A program made the position numbers and the translations under genes. The notes below the pieces were generated by a model. That model searched no databases. It saw only the letters and a list, made by a program, of their open reading frames with translations, and had not been told where the DNA came from. Shown in pieces: positions 38,701 to 51,220 of a DNA stretch of 64,000 nucleotides (positions are counted from its first letter, which is position 1; every line of letters begins with the position of its first letter). The DNA is from Spirochaetaceae bacterium bin103. Lineage in GTDB: Bacteria; Spirochaetota; Spirochaetia; SZUA-6; Bin103. The DNA lies in the NCBI GenBank assembly GCA_002238925.1, contig MPNH01000015.1, forward strand, positions 18,474 through 82,473, given 5' to 3'.

Positions 38701-39162
38701 CACCCCGGCCGCTCCGGCGGCGAAGGTCAGCACGCCGCTCGCCGCTTGGTAATCGGCGCCGGCCGTGGCGCTGCCGTTTGCCGTCGCATAGGCCGCGGTC
38801 ACCGGTCTATCCGCGGCCGGACTCAGGCGCACCGGTACGCGCAGCACCCCGTCGCCCTCCGCACCTCTCGCCACCGCCACCGCCACCATGGGCGCGCCGT
38901 TCGCCGGCCCTGCCATCCCGCGGCCCGGCGCCGCGGCCTGCTCGTGAGCGTTCGGGTCAGAGGCGGACTCGGACTGCGGGGGCGGCTGGCTACCGGGCAT
39001 CCGGCACGCCGCCGCCGCCAACACCAAGCAGAGCGCCAACAGCTCGCGCGCGCGCAACGAACGGCGGCAGACTGCCGAGCGCCGCCGCGATGTTTGCCGG
39101 TGGCAATTGTGCAGAGGCTGCGCACCGACAAGCCTCCTTGTGAACCGACGAGAAACCGACAC
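35797..39162 (-). CDS. Calx-beta/arylsulfotransferase-like lipoprotein 2
   Basis: A protein of about 1120 aa with five Calx-beta-like repeats, the cadherin-like sandwich (LSALSVTSGSRSMYPAFDGD) and the arylsulfotransferase-like propeller (VDNNGVPRFHLRK, DPHDFLITETGNYLFIGY, WNSWDHLKLSDC, YAHLNSLHLADGDIVASFRH, FCGQHSATL). The lipobox LAAAAC lies about 54 residues from the GTG used here, longer than a normal signal peptide; a TTG at 39057 would give a compact one. A strong AAGGAGG site (39133-39139) points to a GTG in a different frame. A (GC)5 run near 39050 separates the two frames, so the start remains open. It is closely related to lipoprotein 3. Confidence 0.75.
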   Translation of the reverse strand: MSVSRRFTRRLVGAQPLHNCHRQTSRRRSAVCRRSLRARELLALCLVLAAAACRMPGSQPPPQSESASDPNAHEQAAAPGRGMAGPANGAPMVAVAVARGAEGDGVLRVPVRLSPAADRPVTAAYATANGSATAGADYQAASGVLTFAAGAAGVQHIEVVVHDDAIAEGEESFLVRLGEVAGAAVAAAQATVTVADNDVPRVTVEPRAITLPEGGSASYRVALGSRPTGTVTVTATAGLAEVTVAPRVLEFPPGDWAAAQTVTVTAAADEDAVADEPAQVTHAVAGGGYDGAAAPAIRVTIVEADVATLAVAGVRGSEQAGSLRFAVTLSAAAARDVTVEYATGDDGASAGEDYRGASGTLSFTAGTTRARTIDVVVLDDELDEPEERFTVTLRNAGAPLAGGEQTMAVYGTIEDDDAPPQLSIADATASEAATAASVRFAVALQPVSGRTVAVAYATADDTATAGADYEAVSGMLTFPAGSSERTIAVPVTDDRIDEAPEEFTVTLSGAVNATLASARRTATGTIEDDDEAPRLDIADATAGEMVDGSMRFTVTLQPASSGAVTVDYATADDTATAGADYTAANGALTFPAGTTVQTIAVAVVDDQEAELPEYFTVTLSNASGAGVSVATATGTIVSDEAPLELSALSVTSGSRSMYPAFDGDIHHYAVRCTQRSTVSVSATAAGANTSVTLRRANSDDDLVATGSLPATQLTVADDHDIVLELGDADDTVTYVVHCAPLALPWFGVLSKRPEVSDGLLLVTPKWDAADPKKSYMAIVDNNGVPRFHLRKADGARNFRRFGDGRYSVHAGNDVHLHDRQLEYTKVVRPVPPLSSSDPHDFLITETGNYLFIGYVDATRDRCEVSGCEPGTEDIGTVTDSWIQETTPAGEKVFEWNSWDHLKLSDCRFVFGNDYAHLNSLHLADGDIVASFRHCNMVVRIDRSGGTGRLVWQVGGTAPPRDTATQNLAITGDTDGRNEFCGQHSATLTSSGSLLVFDNGHKCKGPRKDLAKFTRVVEYRLLTSGTPKEARFRRQYLLPPGNGSSNTRGGVVSLANGHWLIAWGTLVNETKPLGKLLAISEVDPNSGTPVLELASVSIPESRRAFTYRAYRVSGIEIPLNLP

Positions 39163-39170
39163 CAGAACCC

Positions 39171-39199
39171 AATATACGACGCGGTATGCGGTTTTTGAA
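39171..39199 (-). promoter_or_regulatory. Promoter-like sequence before lipoprotein 2
   Basis: On the minus strand TTCAAA and TATATT are separated by 17 bp in a locally AT-rich stretch. The predicted start of transcription (about 39164) is almost at the GTG used for the gene, so translation probably begins further in, near the AAGGAGG site. Confidence 0.45.
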
Positions 39200-39309
39200 T
39201 AATCATACGGGATAGTCGGGCGCGGGGTGCAGTACCGCTTGCCGCGCGTGAGCAAGCCCCGAGGCGAGCCGCCTGCGCCACCGGTGCCGCACCAAGAGCT
39301 TGTCGGAAG

Positions 39310-42300
39310 TCAGGGAAGATTCGGCGGGATCTCGATGCCGGACTCTCGATACGCGCGGTAGGTGTAGGCGGAGAGTCTGCCGTCGCTCGAACGCATGGCG
39401 ATTTCCTGCACCGGGGTTCCCGTGGCCGGATCAATTTCGCTGATGGCGAGCAGGTCGCTCGGCGAGTGCGTGGCGCTGGTGAGGGTGCCCCAGGCGACCA
39501 ACCAGTGGCCGTTGGGCAACGTAACCACGCTGCCGCGCGTGCTCGCGTAACCGTTGCCGTCCGGCAGCAAATACTGGCGCCGGAACCGTGCTTCCAGCGG
39601 CGAGCCGGACGTCATCAGCTGGTACTCGACGACGCGTGAGAACGCCTTCTCGTTGTTTCGCTCACCCCTGCACAGATTGCCGTTATCGAAAATCAACAGC
39701 GCGCCGGAGTCGCTCAAGGTAGCGCTGTGTTGGCCGCAGAATTCGTTGTGGCCGGCGGTATCGCCGGAAATCGGCAGGTACAGAGTGTCGGAATCGCGGG
39801 GTGGAGCGGTGCCGCCGACCTGCCACACGACGCGGCCGGTGCCGCCGGAGCGGTCGATCCTGACCACGGTGTTGCAATGCCTGAACGATGCGATGATGTC
39901 GCCCGTCTCTGTCAGGTGCAGGGAATTGAGGTGAGCGTAGTCGGCCGGGAACACGAACTCGCAATCGGAGAGTTTCAGGTGGTCCCAGGAATTCCACTCG
40001 AACACCTTGTCACCGGCAGGCGTCACTTCCTGGATCCAGGCGTCGGTGACTTTGCCGATCTCCTCGGTGCCCGGATCGCAACCGGTAACCTCACACCGGT
40101 CGCGGGTTGCACCGAGGTAGCTGGTGAAGAGATGGTTGCCGTTCCCGGTGATGAGAAAGTCGTGGGGGTTCGCACTCTTCAGGGGCGGCACCGGTTTCAC
40201 CGCCTCGATGAACTGAAGTGAGCTGTCGAGCAGATGCACTTCGCCGCCGACGTAATAGGAGTAGCGGCCGTCAGCGTGTCGTCGGAAGTTCCTCGTCGCG
40301 TCCCTGGTCAGGTGGAACCGAGGTACGCCGTTGTTGTCGACAATTGCCACATATGAGTTGGCGGGACGCGACACGCGCCATCTCGGTGTCACGAGCAGCA
40401 GACCGTCGCTGGCTTCGGGGCGCTCGGTGAGAATCTCGAAGTTCGGAAACGAGACGGGCACGCAGTGGACGCTATAGGTCACGGCGCTGTCGGCGTCGCT
40501 GACCTCGACAACGAGGTGGGCGTCGGAGTCCACGCGGAGTTTGGTGGACAGGGAACCGGTGGTCACGAGGTTGTCGGCTGGGTCGGCGCGGCGCAGCGTC
40601 AGGGTGGCGGTGGGGCGCATGGCGGTGGCGGTAACGGTAACCGGATAGGTGCGGGTGCAAGCGCGCACGGCGTAGTGATGGATATCGGGGTCGAAGGCGG
40701 GGAAGATCTGGCGCGAGCCGGGCCCCGCCGAGAACGCGCTCAGCTTGAGAGGGAACAGGTCGTCGCTCACGATGAGGCCGGATGCGGTGCCGCCGGCGAG
40801 GCGGGCGCCGGTAGGATTGCTGAGCGCTACGGTGAAGGATTCGGTGTCTTCGACCGTATCGTCGTCGGCAATCGGGACGGCAACCGTCCGTGCCGTCGTG
40901 CCGGGGGCAAAGGTCAGGCTGCCGGTCACCGCGGTGTAGTCTTCTCCGGCGGTGGCGGTGGCGTCGGAGGTCGCGTACGCGACGGCCACCGGGCGCTCGC
41001 TGACCGGGTGCAGGGACACCGTGAACCGCATGTTGCCGTCTGCGTCGCCCTCGGTGAGGCGGGCGCCGGCTATGCTCAACTGCGGGGGCTCGTCGTTGTC
41101 GACGATGGTGCCGGTCGCGGCACGGCCGGTCGCCGCGAGCGTCGCGTTCACGGCGGCGCTGAGCGTCAGGGTGAATTGTTCCTGGTCTTCGTGGACATCG
41201 TCGTCGGCCACCGGCACCGCGACGGTGTGCCCGGTGCTGCCGGCGGCGAACGTCAGGGTTCCGCTGGCCGACTCGTAGTCTGCTGATTCGGTCGCGCTGC
41301 CGGCGGTCGTCGCATAGGCAACGGTCACCTGGCGACCGCTCGCCGGCAGCAGGGACACCGCAAACCGGATGCGGCCGTCCGCCGCGCCCTCCTGAAGGCT
41401 GGCGGCGGCGACGCTCAGCAGTGGGGGCTCGTCGTCGTCGACAATGGTGCCGGGGACGGTGGCCCGGGCGGCGGCCCCCCCCAGCGGGGGCCGGGGGCCC
41501 GTGCGGGCCCGGCCCGCGAGCGGGGCGTTGGCGCCGTGCAGGCGCAGCGCGAACTGTTCGTCCGCCTCGTCCGTCCCGTCGTCCACCAGCACCACCTCTA
41601 TGGTGTGCGCCGCCGTGGCGCCGGCCGGAAAGCGCAGCGTGCCGCGTACGCCCCGGTAATCTTCGCCCTCCGCAGCGCTGTCTTCGGCTCCGCCACCGGT
41701 CTCGTATTCCGCCGTGACGACGCGGTCCGCGGCCGCGCTCAGGGTCACCGCGAAGCCGAGCCGGTCGACATGCTCGGCGCCGCGTGCGCCGGCTACGGCC
41801 AGCGTCGCCACGTCCGCTTCCACGATGGTCAACCGCACCGCGGGCACCGCTGTGCCGCCGTAGCCCCCGCCGCTGGCCGTGTGCGTCAGTTGCACCGGCG
41901 CGTCGGCCACGGCATCCTCGTCCGCCGCCGCGGTAACGGTCACGGAGCGCGCAGTGTCCCACTCGGTCGCTGAGAACGTCAGCCGCGCCGGCGCCACCGT
42001 CACCTCCGCCGACCCCGAGGCGGGCGTCACCGTCACGGTCCCGGTCGGTTGCGAGCCGAGCGCGACCAGGTAGGCGGCCCTGCCGCCTTCCGGCACGTTC
42101 AGTGCCAGTGGCTGCACGCTCACCCGGCGGCCGTCGTTGTCAACCACGGTGACGGTCGCCACGGCGACCGCCACCGCGGCGCCGGCCGCCTCGCTCAGGT
42201 GCACGCTGAATGTCTCATCGCCCTCGGCCACCGCGTCGTCCAATACCGGTACCTCGATGCGCGCGGCGCCGATCGCACCAGCGGCGAAAGTCAACACGCC

Positions 42301-42672
42301 GGTCGCCGGCTGGTAGTCAGCGCCGGCGGTGGCGGTGACGTCTTCGGTGGCATACGAAACGGTCACCGGCACGGCGGCCGCGGGACTCAGGCGCACGGGA
42401 ATGTGCAGCATGCCGTCGCCCTCGGTGCCTGTCGCGTCCCCCACCGCCAGCGCCGGTACCGCCGGTGCGCCGGCCGAGGGCACCGCGGAGTCGGTGGCGG
42501 CCGGAGAAACCGGGTCGGCGGTCGGCGGAGCCGGCGACGGTACAATCGCCATGCGGCAGGCGGCCGGGGCCAGCACGACAAGTGCCGCCAGCAGCCGGAT
42601 GGTGCGCGCCGGCGGACGCCCGTGGACGCGGCGCACATTCGGAGCGTTGGCGAACATCCCCGCGAACTGCAC
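39310..42672 (-). CDS. Calx-beta/arylsulfotransferase-like lipoprotein 3
   Basis: A protein of about 1120 aa with lipobox LAPAAC near residue 39. It has five Calx-beta-like repeats, the cadherin-like sandwich (LSAFSAGPGSRQIFPAFDPD) and the propeller (VDNNGVPRFHL, NPHDFLITGNGNHLFTSY, WNSWDHLKLSDC, YAHLNSLHL, FCGQHSATLSDSGALLIFDN, RVVEYQLMTSG). Repeat 3 carries an in-frame extra stretch, RARTGPRPPLGG, encoded by GC-only DNA near 41460-41520 and absent from the paralogues. GTG 42672 or ATG 42657 can start it. It lies beside gyrA on the same strand, about 130 bp upstream of the gyrA stop and thus reading in from the other side. Confidence 0.8.
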   Translation of the reverse strand: MQFAGMFANAPNVRRVHGRPPARTIRLLAALVVLAPAACRMAIVPSPAPPTADPVSPAATDSAVPSAGAPAVPALAVGDATGTEGDGMLHIPVRLSPAAAVPVTVSYATEDVTATAGADYQPATGVLTFAAGAIGAARIEVPVLDDAVAEGDETFSVHLSEAAGAAVAVAVATVTVVDNDGRRVSVQPLALNVPEGGRAAYLVALGSQPTGTVTVTPASGSAEVTVAPARLTFSATEWDTARSVTVTAAADEDAVADAPVQLTHTASGGGYGGTAVPAVRLTIVEADVATLAVAGARGAEHVDRLGFAVTLSAAADRVVTAEYETGGGAEDSAAEGEDYRGVRGTLRFPAGATAAHTIEVVLVDDGTDEADEQFALRLHGANAPLAGRARTGPRPPLGGAAARATVPGTIVDDDEPPLLSVAAASLQEGAADGRIRFAVSLLPASGRQVTVAYATTAGSATESADYESASGTLTFAAGSTGHTVAVPVADDDVHEDQEQFTLTLSAAVNATLAATGRAATGTIVDNDEPPQLSIAGARLTEGDADGNMRFTVSLHPVSERPVAVAYATSDATATAGEDYTAVTGSLTFAPGTTARTVAVPIADDDTVEDTESFTVALSNPTGARLAGGTASGLIVSDDLFPLKLSAFSAGPGSRQIFPAFDPDIHHYAVRACTRTYPVTVTATAMRPTATLTLRRADPADNLVTTGSLSTKLRVDSDAHLVVEVSDADSAVTYSVHCVPVSFPNFEILTERPEASDGLLLVTPRWRVSRPANSYVAIVDNNGVPRFHLTRDATRNFRRHADGRYSYYVGGEVHLLDSSLQFIEAVKPVPPLKSANPHDFLITGNGNHLFTSYLGATRDRCEVTGCDPGTEEIGKVTDAWIQEVTPAGDKVFEWNSWDHLKLSDCEFVFPADYAHLNSLHLTETGDIIASFRHCNTVVRIDRSGGTGRVVWQVGGTAPPRDSDTLYLPISGDTAGHNEFCGQHSATLSDSGALLIFDNGNLCRGERNNEKAFSRVVEYQLMTSGSPLEARFRRQYLLPDGNGYASTRGSVVTLPNGHWLVAWGTLTSATHSPSDLLAISEIDPATGTPVQEIAMRSSDGRLSAYTYRAYRESGIEIPPNLP

Positions 42673-42801
42673 TCATGCAGCATAGAAGGTTGTGCCATGC
42701 ACTGTCTGCCTTTGGACCGGTAACTCTACCGAGCGTGTTATTCCACGCCGGTAGGTGTTCCGCTACGGTCGTTCGTGCATTCGCAAGTGGTAGGCGGGCC
42801 G

Positions 42802-45252
<2,451 letters not shown>

Positions 45253-45285
45253 GCGGTCCCCTTCCCGTCGAGCCGGCGCGCATCA

Positions 45286-47385
<2,100 letters not shown>

Positions 47386-47452
47386 CTACCCGGAAAGCGG
47401 CGCTGTGCGGCCCGCGCCGGCGGCGCTTTCGGGGGCGTCTGCAGGCGCCGTT

Positions 47453-48106
47453 TCAGTCGGTGGGAGACACCCTGATTTGCTTATACAGGCCGTCGCCTTC
47501 GCTTTCCGTGGTGACTCCGTCCATGTCGCCGAGCGCGCTGTGAATAAGGCGCCTTTCGAACGGGTTCAGGGGCGCGAGCAGGCGCGATCTCCCGTTGCGG
47601 CGAACTTCCTGGGCGGCCCGGCTCGCCATCCGCAACAGGCTCTGTTCGCGGCGGTAGCGATAGTCCTCGGTGTCCAGAATCACGCGCACCGGTGCGCCTT
47701 CGTTTATGCGCCCGGCGTGGATGTTGCTGATCAGTTGCAGGGCTTCCAGGGTGGCGCCATGCTTGCCGATTACAATGGCCGGATCGTCGGCCAGAATCTC
47801 CAGCGTCAGGCGGCCGTCCTCGCGCTGATCGATGCGCACGTCAGACGGCAGGTTGGACTTCTCCAGGAGCTCGGTGACGAATTCCACCATGCGCTCCTCG
47901 AACGCGCTTTCCGGTTCCAGTTCGGCCGCGTCGCGGTCGTCGTCGGCCAGGTGCACGCGAATGCGAACCTTGCCTCCCTTGAGGAATCCCGGGCGCTGCT
48001 CATCGACCACTTCAACGTCGATTTCGTCCTCCGTGAGGCCCAAGGCTTCTATCGCCTTGTCGATCGCTTCCTCCTCGGTGCGAGCTTCGAATTCCCGTTC
48101 CGCCAT
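47453..48106 (-). CDS. khpB: RNA-binding protein Jag/KhpB
   Basis: A 217-aa protein with the three Jag parts in order. The N-terminal Jag_N domain holds EFEARTEEEAIDKAIEALGL and RPGFLKGGKVRIRV. A KH domain contains IVIGKHGATLEALQ (GKHG loop). A C-terminal R3H domain reads LLAPLNPFERRLIHSALGD. KhpB binds RNA and affects cell-wall growth in other bacteria. It lies downstream of yidC, as in many genomes. Confidence 0.92.
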   Translation of the reverse strand: MAEREFEARTEEEAIDKAIEALGLTEDEIDVEVVDEQRPGFLKGGKVRIRVHLADDDRDAAELEPESAFEERMVEFVTELLEKSNLPSDVRIDQREDGRLTLEILADDPAIVIGKHGATLEALQLISNIHAGRINEGAPVRVILDTEDYRYRREQSLLRMASRAAQEVRRNGRSRLLAPLNPFERRLIHSALGDMDGVTTESEGDGLYKQIRVSPTD

Positions 48107-48129
48107 TCGGACCTCTCCTATGCCATGAA

Positions 48130-50009
48130 CTAGCGCGACTTGCCGCGCGGGCCGCGCGGGCCGCGCCCTGTGCTTGCCGTACCGCCGTCCGGTCCGGCGC
48201 GTCGCCGGCGATCGTTGATGTATAGCTGCTGAGCTATCGACAGCACGTTCTGCATCGTCCAGTAGATCACCAATCCGGACGGCATGCTGTACAAGATGAA
48301 GAAGAAGAAAATCGGCATCGCGTACATCATCATCTTCATCTGCGGCTGCATGGCGCTCGGGTTCTGCGAGATGCGCGACTGCAGCAGGGTGGTGCCGAGC
48401 ATGACGAACGGCAGGATGCGCAGCTCGTCCCAGTTCAGCAGCGGCAGCGTGAATCCGAACGGCAGAAAGCTCTCCGGTGCCGACAGATCGCCGATCCAGG
48501 GCGCAATGAACGCCGCCCCGCGCAGGTCGAACGCATTGTTGAGCAGTTCGAACAGGGCAAAGAAGATCGGCATCTGCAACAACAGCGGCAGACAGCCGCC
48601 CACCGGGTTGACGCCTTCCTTGCGGTACAGCGCCATCATCTCCTGGTTCAGTTTCTCCGGCTTGCCCTGGTATTTTTTCTTGATCTCTTCGATTTTCGGT
48701 CCGAGCATGCTCATCTTGCTGGTCGATTCGAAGCTCTTCTGGGTGAGCGGGAAGAACAGAATCTTGATCAGCACGGTGAGCAGGATGATGGCCACGCCGT
48801 AGTTCGGAATGAGCCGATAGAAGAAGTCCAGGAAGAAACGCAGAATGTTCGCCAGCCAGCCGATGATCGGGTTGGTGCGCGCGGCCTCCTCGAAGTGGTA
48901 GTTGCCGATCGCGAACGGGTCGTTCGCGGCGTTGTTGTAGCGGTTCAGAATTTCCCGCTTCAGGGGGCCGGCGTAGAACCGAAACGTGTCGCTGTTGCGC
49001 GAGCTGGTAATCAGCGGACGGCTGAAGAACAGGGCCGTCCGTTCGATCAGTTCCGGATCCTTGCGCTTGTCGTAGGTGATGGTGTACAGGGTGGCGTCGG
49101 GCACCGCGATAATGGCGAAGTACTTGCCCGCGATGGCGGTCCAGTTGACACGCTTGGTTTCCGCTAACACCGCCTCCCGCCGCATGCGCTGGTTGCGCGC
49201 CTTGCTGTCCACGTAGTTGCGGAAGTTGCGGAATTCGTTGCGCCCGTCCAGGTTCTTGTAGGCGGGGCCGATCTGCGGACCGATGCCGAGCGTGTAGGCG
49301 GTACCCTGGAAGTCGAGCGCGGGCAGCTCATTGGCCGAATTTTCGATGTCGATCTTGAGTTCGAACAGGTACGAGTTGGGCGGGAACGTGTAGGTCTTGG
49401 CGAGCGTGAACGGGACGCCGTCCTCGGCCTTGAACTCGCGCGTGAAGCGCCACGTGTGCTGGTCCACCTCCTGGAACGTAAAGGCGGCGTCCACCGGCTC
49501 GGTACGGTAGCTGCCGAACGCCACCGTAAACAGGCGGTGCTGCTCGGGCCGCAGGACCAGTTCCACCTCGGTGCCGTCGACGTCGTGATGCTGCTTCAAC
49601 CGGATGGAGGTGAGGTCGCCGCCGGCGGTGGTAAAGGCCAGGGCGAACAGGTCGGTCTCCTTGACGATGAGCCGTGCTCCGGCGGCCGAGTCTTCGCCGG
49701 CCGGGGCCACCGTGCTGGCAACCGGCGCGAACCCGTCCGCCGGTACGGCGCCGGGCGCCTGCGGTTCGCCGGCAGCGGGGGCGCTGGCCTGCGGCGGGCG
49801 GGCGCCGCGGTGTTGCCACCGGCCGCCACCCCGTCCGCCGGTACGGCGCCGGGCGCCTGCGGTTCGCCGGCAGCGGGTGCGCTGGCGGCCGGGGGCGCAC
49901 CGAACCCGAGGGCGCCGTCCGGGGACGGAAACAGGAACGTCTGCACCAGCAGGCTGCCCACGATTACGACGACCGACAGGCCGACGGCGATCAGGGTTTT
50001 GCGATCCAT
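48130..50009 (-). CDS. yidC: Membrane protein insertase YidC, N-terminal linker disrupted by a 98-bp duplication
   Basis: An insertase placing proteins in the inner membrane. MDRKTLIAVGLSVVVIVGSL is the first membrane helix. A proline/alanine-rich linker follows, then the periplasmic beta domain (LDFQGTAYTLGIGPQIGPAY) and five C-terminal helices, with the hydrophilic-groove Arg region GWLANILRFFLDFFYRLIPN and YGVAIILLTVLIKILFFPL. The linker contains a 57-bp stretch repeated at a spacing of 98 bp (49732-49788 and 49830-49886, one mismatch), shifting the frame. Dropping one 98-bp unit leaves 1782 bp, 593 aa. The conserved part is intact, so an assembly or base-calling fault is plausible. Confidence 0.88.
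49732..49886. repeat. Imperfect tandem duplication (98-bp period) in yidC
   Basis: CCCGTCCGCCGGTACGGCGC begins both copies. 57 bp are repeated with one mismatch, separated by 41 bp. The 98-bp period is not a multiple of three. Confidence 0.85.
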
Positions 50010-50016
50010 GGCGGTC

Positions 50017-50268
50017 TTAGCGCCGCGGCGCCGGCGGCACCGGGTCGTAGCCGCCCTTGTGGAACGGATGACAGCGCAAAATGCGGCGCACGCCGAGGCC
50101 GGCCCCGCGCACCACGCCATGGCTGCCCACCGCCTCGGCCATGTACTGGGAACAGGTCGGATAGTAGCGGCAACTGGCCGGCAGCCACGACGACACCAAC
50201 AGTTGGTAGAGCCTGATCGCGGCTCCGAGCAGGCGGCGCCCGGTGCCGAACGCGTGCGCCCGGCTCAT
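50017..50268 (-). CDS. yidD: Membrane protein insertion efficiency factor YidD
   Basis: An 83-aa peripheral membrane protein. It has the invariant core [20 protein letters not shown] with its three cysteines, then [18 protein letters not shown], and the [14 protein letters not shown] tail. The ATG overlaps the rnpA stop as TGATG; a GTG four codons earlier would also work. It lies between rnpA and yidC as usual. Confidence 0.94.
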   Translation of the reverse strand: MSRAHAFGTGRRLLGAAIRLYQLLVSSWLPASCRYYPTCSQYMAEAVGSHGVVRGAGLGVRRILRCHPFHKGGYDPVPPAPRR

Positions 50269-50645
50269 CAGCTTTCGCACGTGCGGGTGAGCGCGCGGCG
50301 GCGCAGCAGGCCAGCCTCGCCAAGCAGAGCGGTGAGGACCTCTCCGGCGGCGCGGACGCCCAGTTCGCGGCGGCGCGGGCGGATCTGCAGCAGCAGGTCG
50401 TAACCCGGCGTCACGCGGTGCTTGAGCAGGCGATACGCTTCACGCACCAGGCGGCGCTGCCGGTTGCGCGCCGGCGCATGGGCAAAACCGCGCGCCGGAC
50501 ATACCACGACCCTGCTGCAGCCGGCGTCGTTGGCGGCGTAGAATAGCCGCAGTCCGCTGCGGCGGGGCGTGGAACTGGCGCGGAACAGATTGCGCACGCT
50601 GCGCCGGTCGGTAACCCGCTCGCGTTTAGTAAGGCTTCTTTTCAT
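50268..50645 (-). CDS. rnpA: Ribonuclease P protein component
   Basis: The 125-aa protein subunit that helps the RNase P RNA bind precursor tRNA. The RNR signature is [16 protein letters not shown], and the N-terminus [15 protein letters not shown] is typical. The start lies inside the end of rpmH (20-bp overlap), an unusually tight arrangement. Confidence 0.93.
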   Translation of the reverse strand: MKRSLTKRERVTDRRSVRNLFRASSTPRRSGLRLFYAANDAGCSRVVVCPARGFAHAPARNRQRRLVREAYRLLKHRVTPGYDLLLQIRPRRRELGVRAAGEVLTALLGEAGLLRRRALTRTCES

Positions 50646-50781
50646 CCGACACCGAGAGCTTGGTACGCCCCTTCCGTCGCCGGCGTTTGAGAATGTTGCG
50701 GCCCGAGCGGGTGCTCATGCGCTCCCGGAACCCAAAACGCCTGCGGCGGCGTGTACGGCTTGGCTGGTAGGTACGTTTCAT
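50626..50781 (-). CDS. rpmH: Ribosomal protein L34
   Basis: A 51-aa basic protein: [20 protein letters not shown], then [20 protein letters not shown] and [11 protein letters not shown]. It is clearly L34, with a slightly longer C-terminus than usual (typical length 44-46). The extension is what overlaps rnpA. It is the first gene of the rpmH-rnpA-yidD-yidC-jag run. Confidence 0.95.
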   Translation of the reverse strand: MKRTYQPSRTRRRRRFGFRERMSTRSGRNILKRRRRKGRTKLSVSDEKKPY

Positions 50782-50854
50782 GAGGTCCTTGGAATACCGG
50801 CTGGCGCCGGTGCGAGTTCAGTCCTGCGATTATACGGACGCCGCCGCGCTCCTG

Positions 50855-51220
50855 TCAAACGGGATCAGACCCGGGCGCAGGGTCCCGGCCGCGCCGCGGA
50901 GCCGGCGGCGGTGCATCCTCCTCCTCGGAGCGCGGCGCCGGGTTCACCAACAGGTGCATGCGGCTGATCCCGAGTGCGGGAAAGCGGCGCGCCACGCGGC
51001 GCAGAATCCGGCTTTGCCGCATCTGCACCAGTTGCATCCACGCCGGGTGATCCACCTCCACCACCAGGCGTCCCCGGTCGATGTCGCGCAGGCGCGCGCG
51101 CCCGGCCAGATCGTGGCCGAGGATGTCGTCCCACACGCGGTAGATGCGCGCCTCGGGCGCATCCGGATCGAAACCGGCGCGCGCGAGTACCTCCTTCAGC
51201 AGGTTGCCGGCGCGGTACAC
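50855..51220 (-). CDS. dciA: DciA/DUF721-family replication helper
   Basis: A 121-aa protein of the DUF721 family, whose member DciA loads the replicative helicase in bacteria lacking DnaC. The pattern is HxVYRAGNLLKEVLARAGF, IYRVWDDILGHDLAGRARLR, LVVEVDHPAWMQLVQMRQ, ILRRVARRFPALGISRMHLL. A GTG start at 51220 overlaps the recF end by 25 bp and follows a GGGGGA site. Placement after recF is standard in spirochaetes. The C-terminus is a proline/arginine-rich tail. Confidence 0.85.
   Translation of the reverse strand: MYRAGNLLKEVLARAGFDPDAPEARIYRVWDDILGHDLAGRARLRDIDRGRLVVEVDHPAWMQLVQMRQSRILRRVARRFPALGISRMHLLVNPAPRSEEEDAPPPAPRRGRDPAPGSDPV

Noticed and set aside
31000..42300. The regular repeats in the Calx-beta genes as a CRISPR-like or satellite array
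   Set aside because: The repeats are about 300 bp, diverged, and keep the reading frame of protein domains; there are no short identical repeats with spacers.
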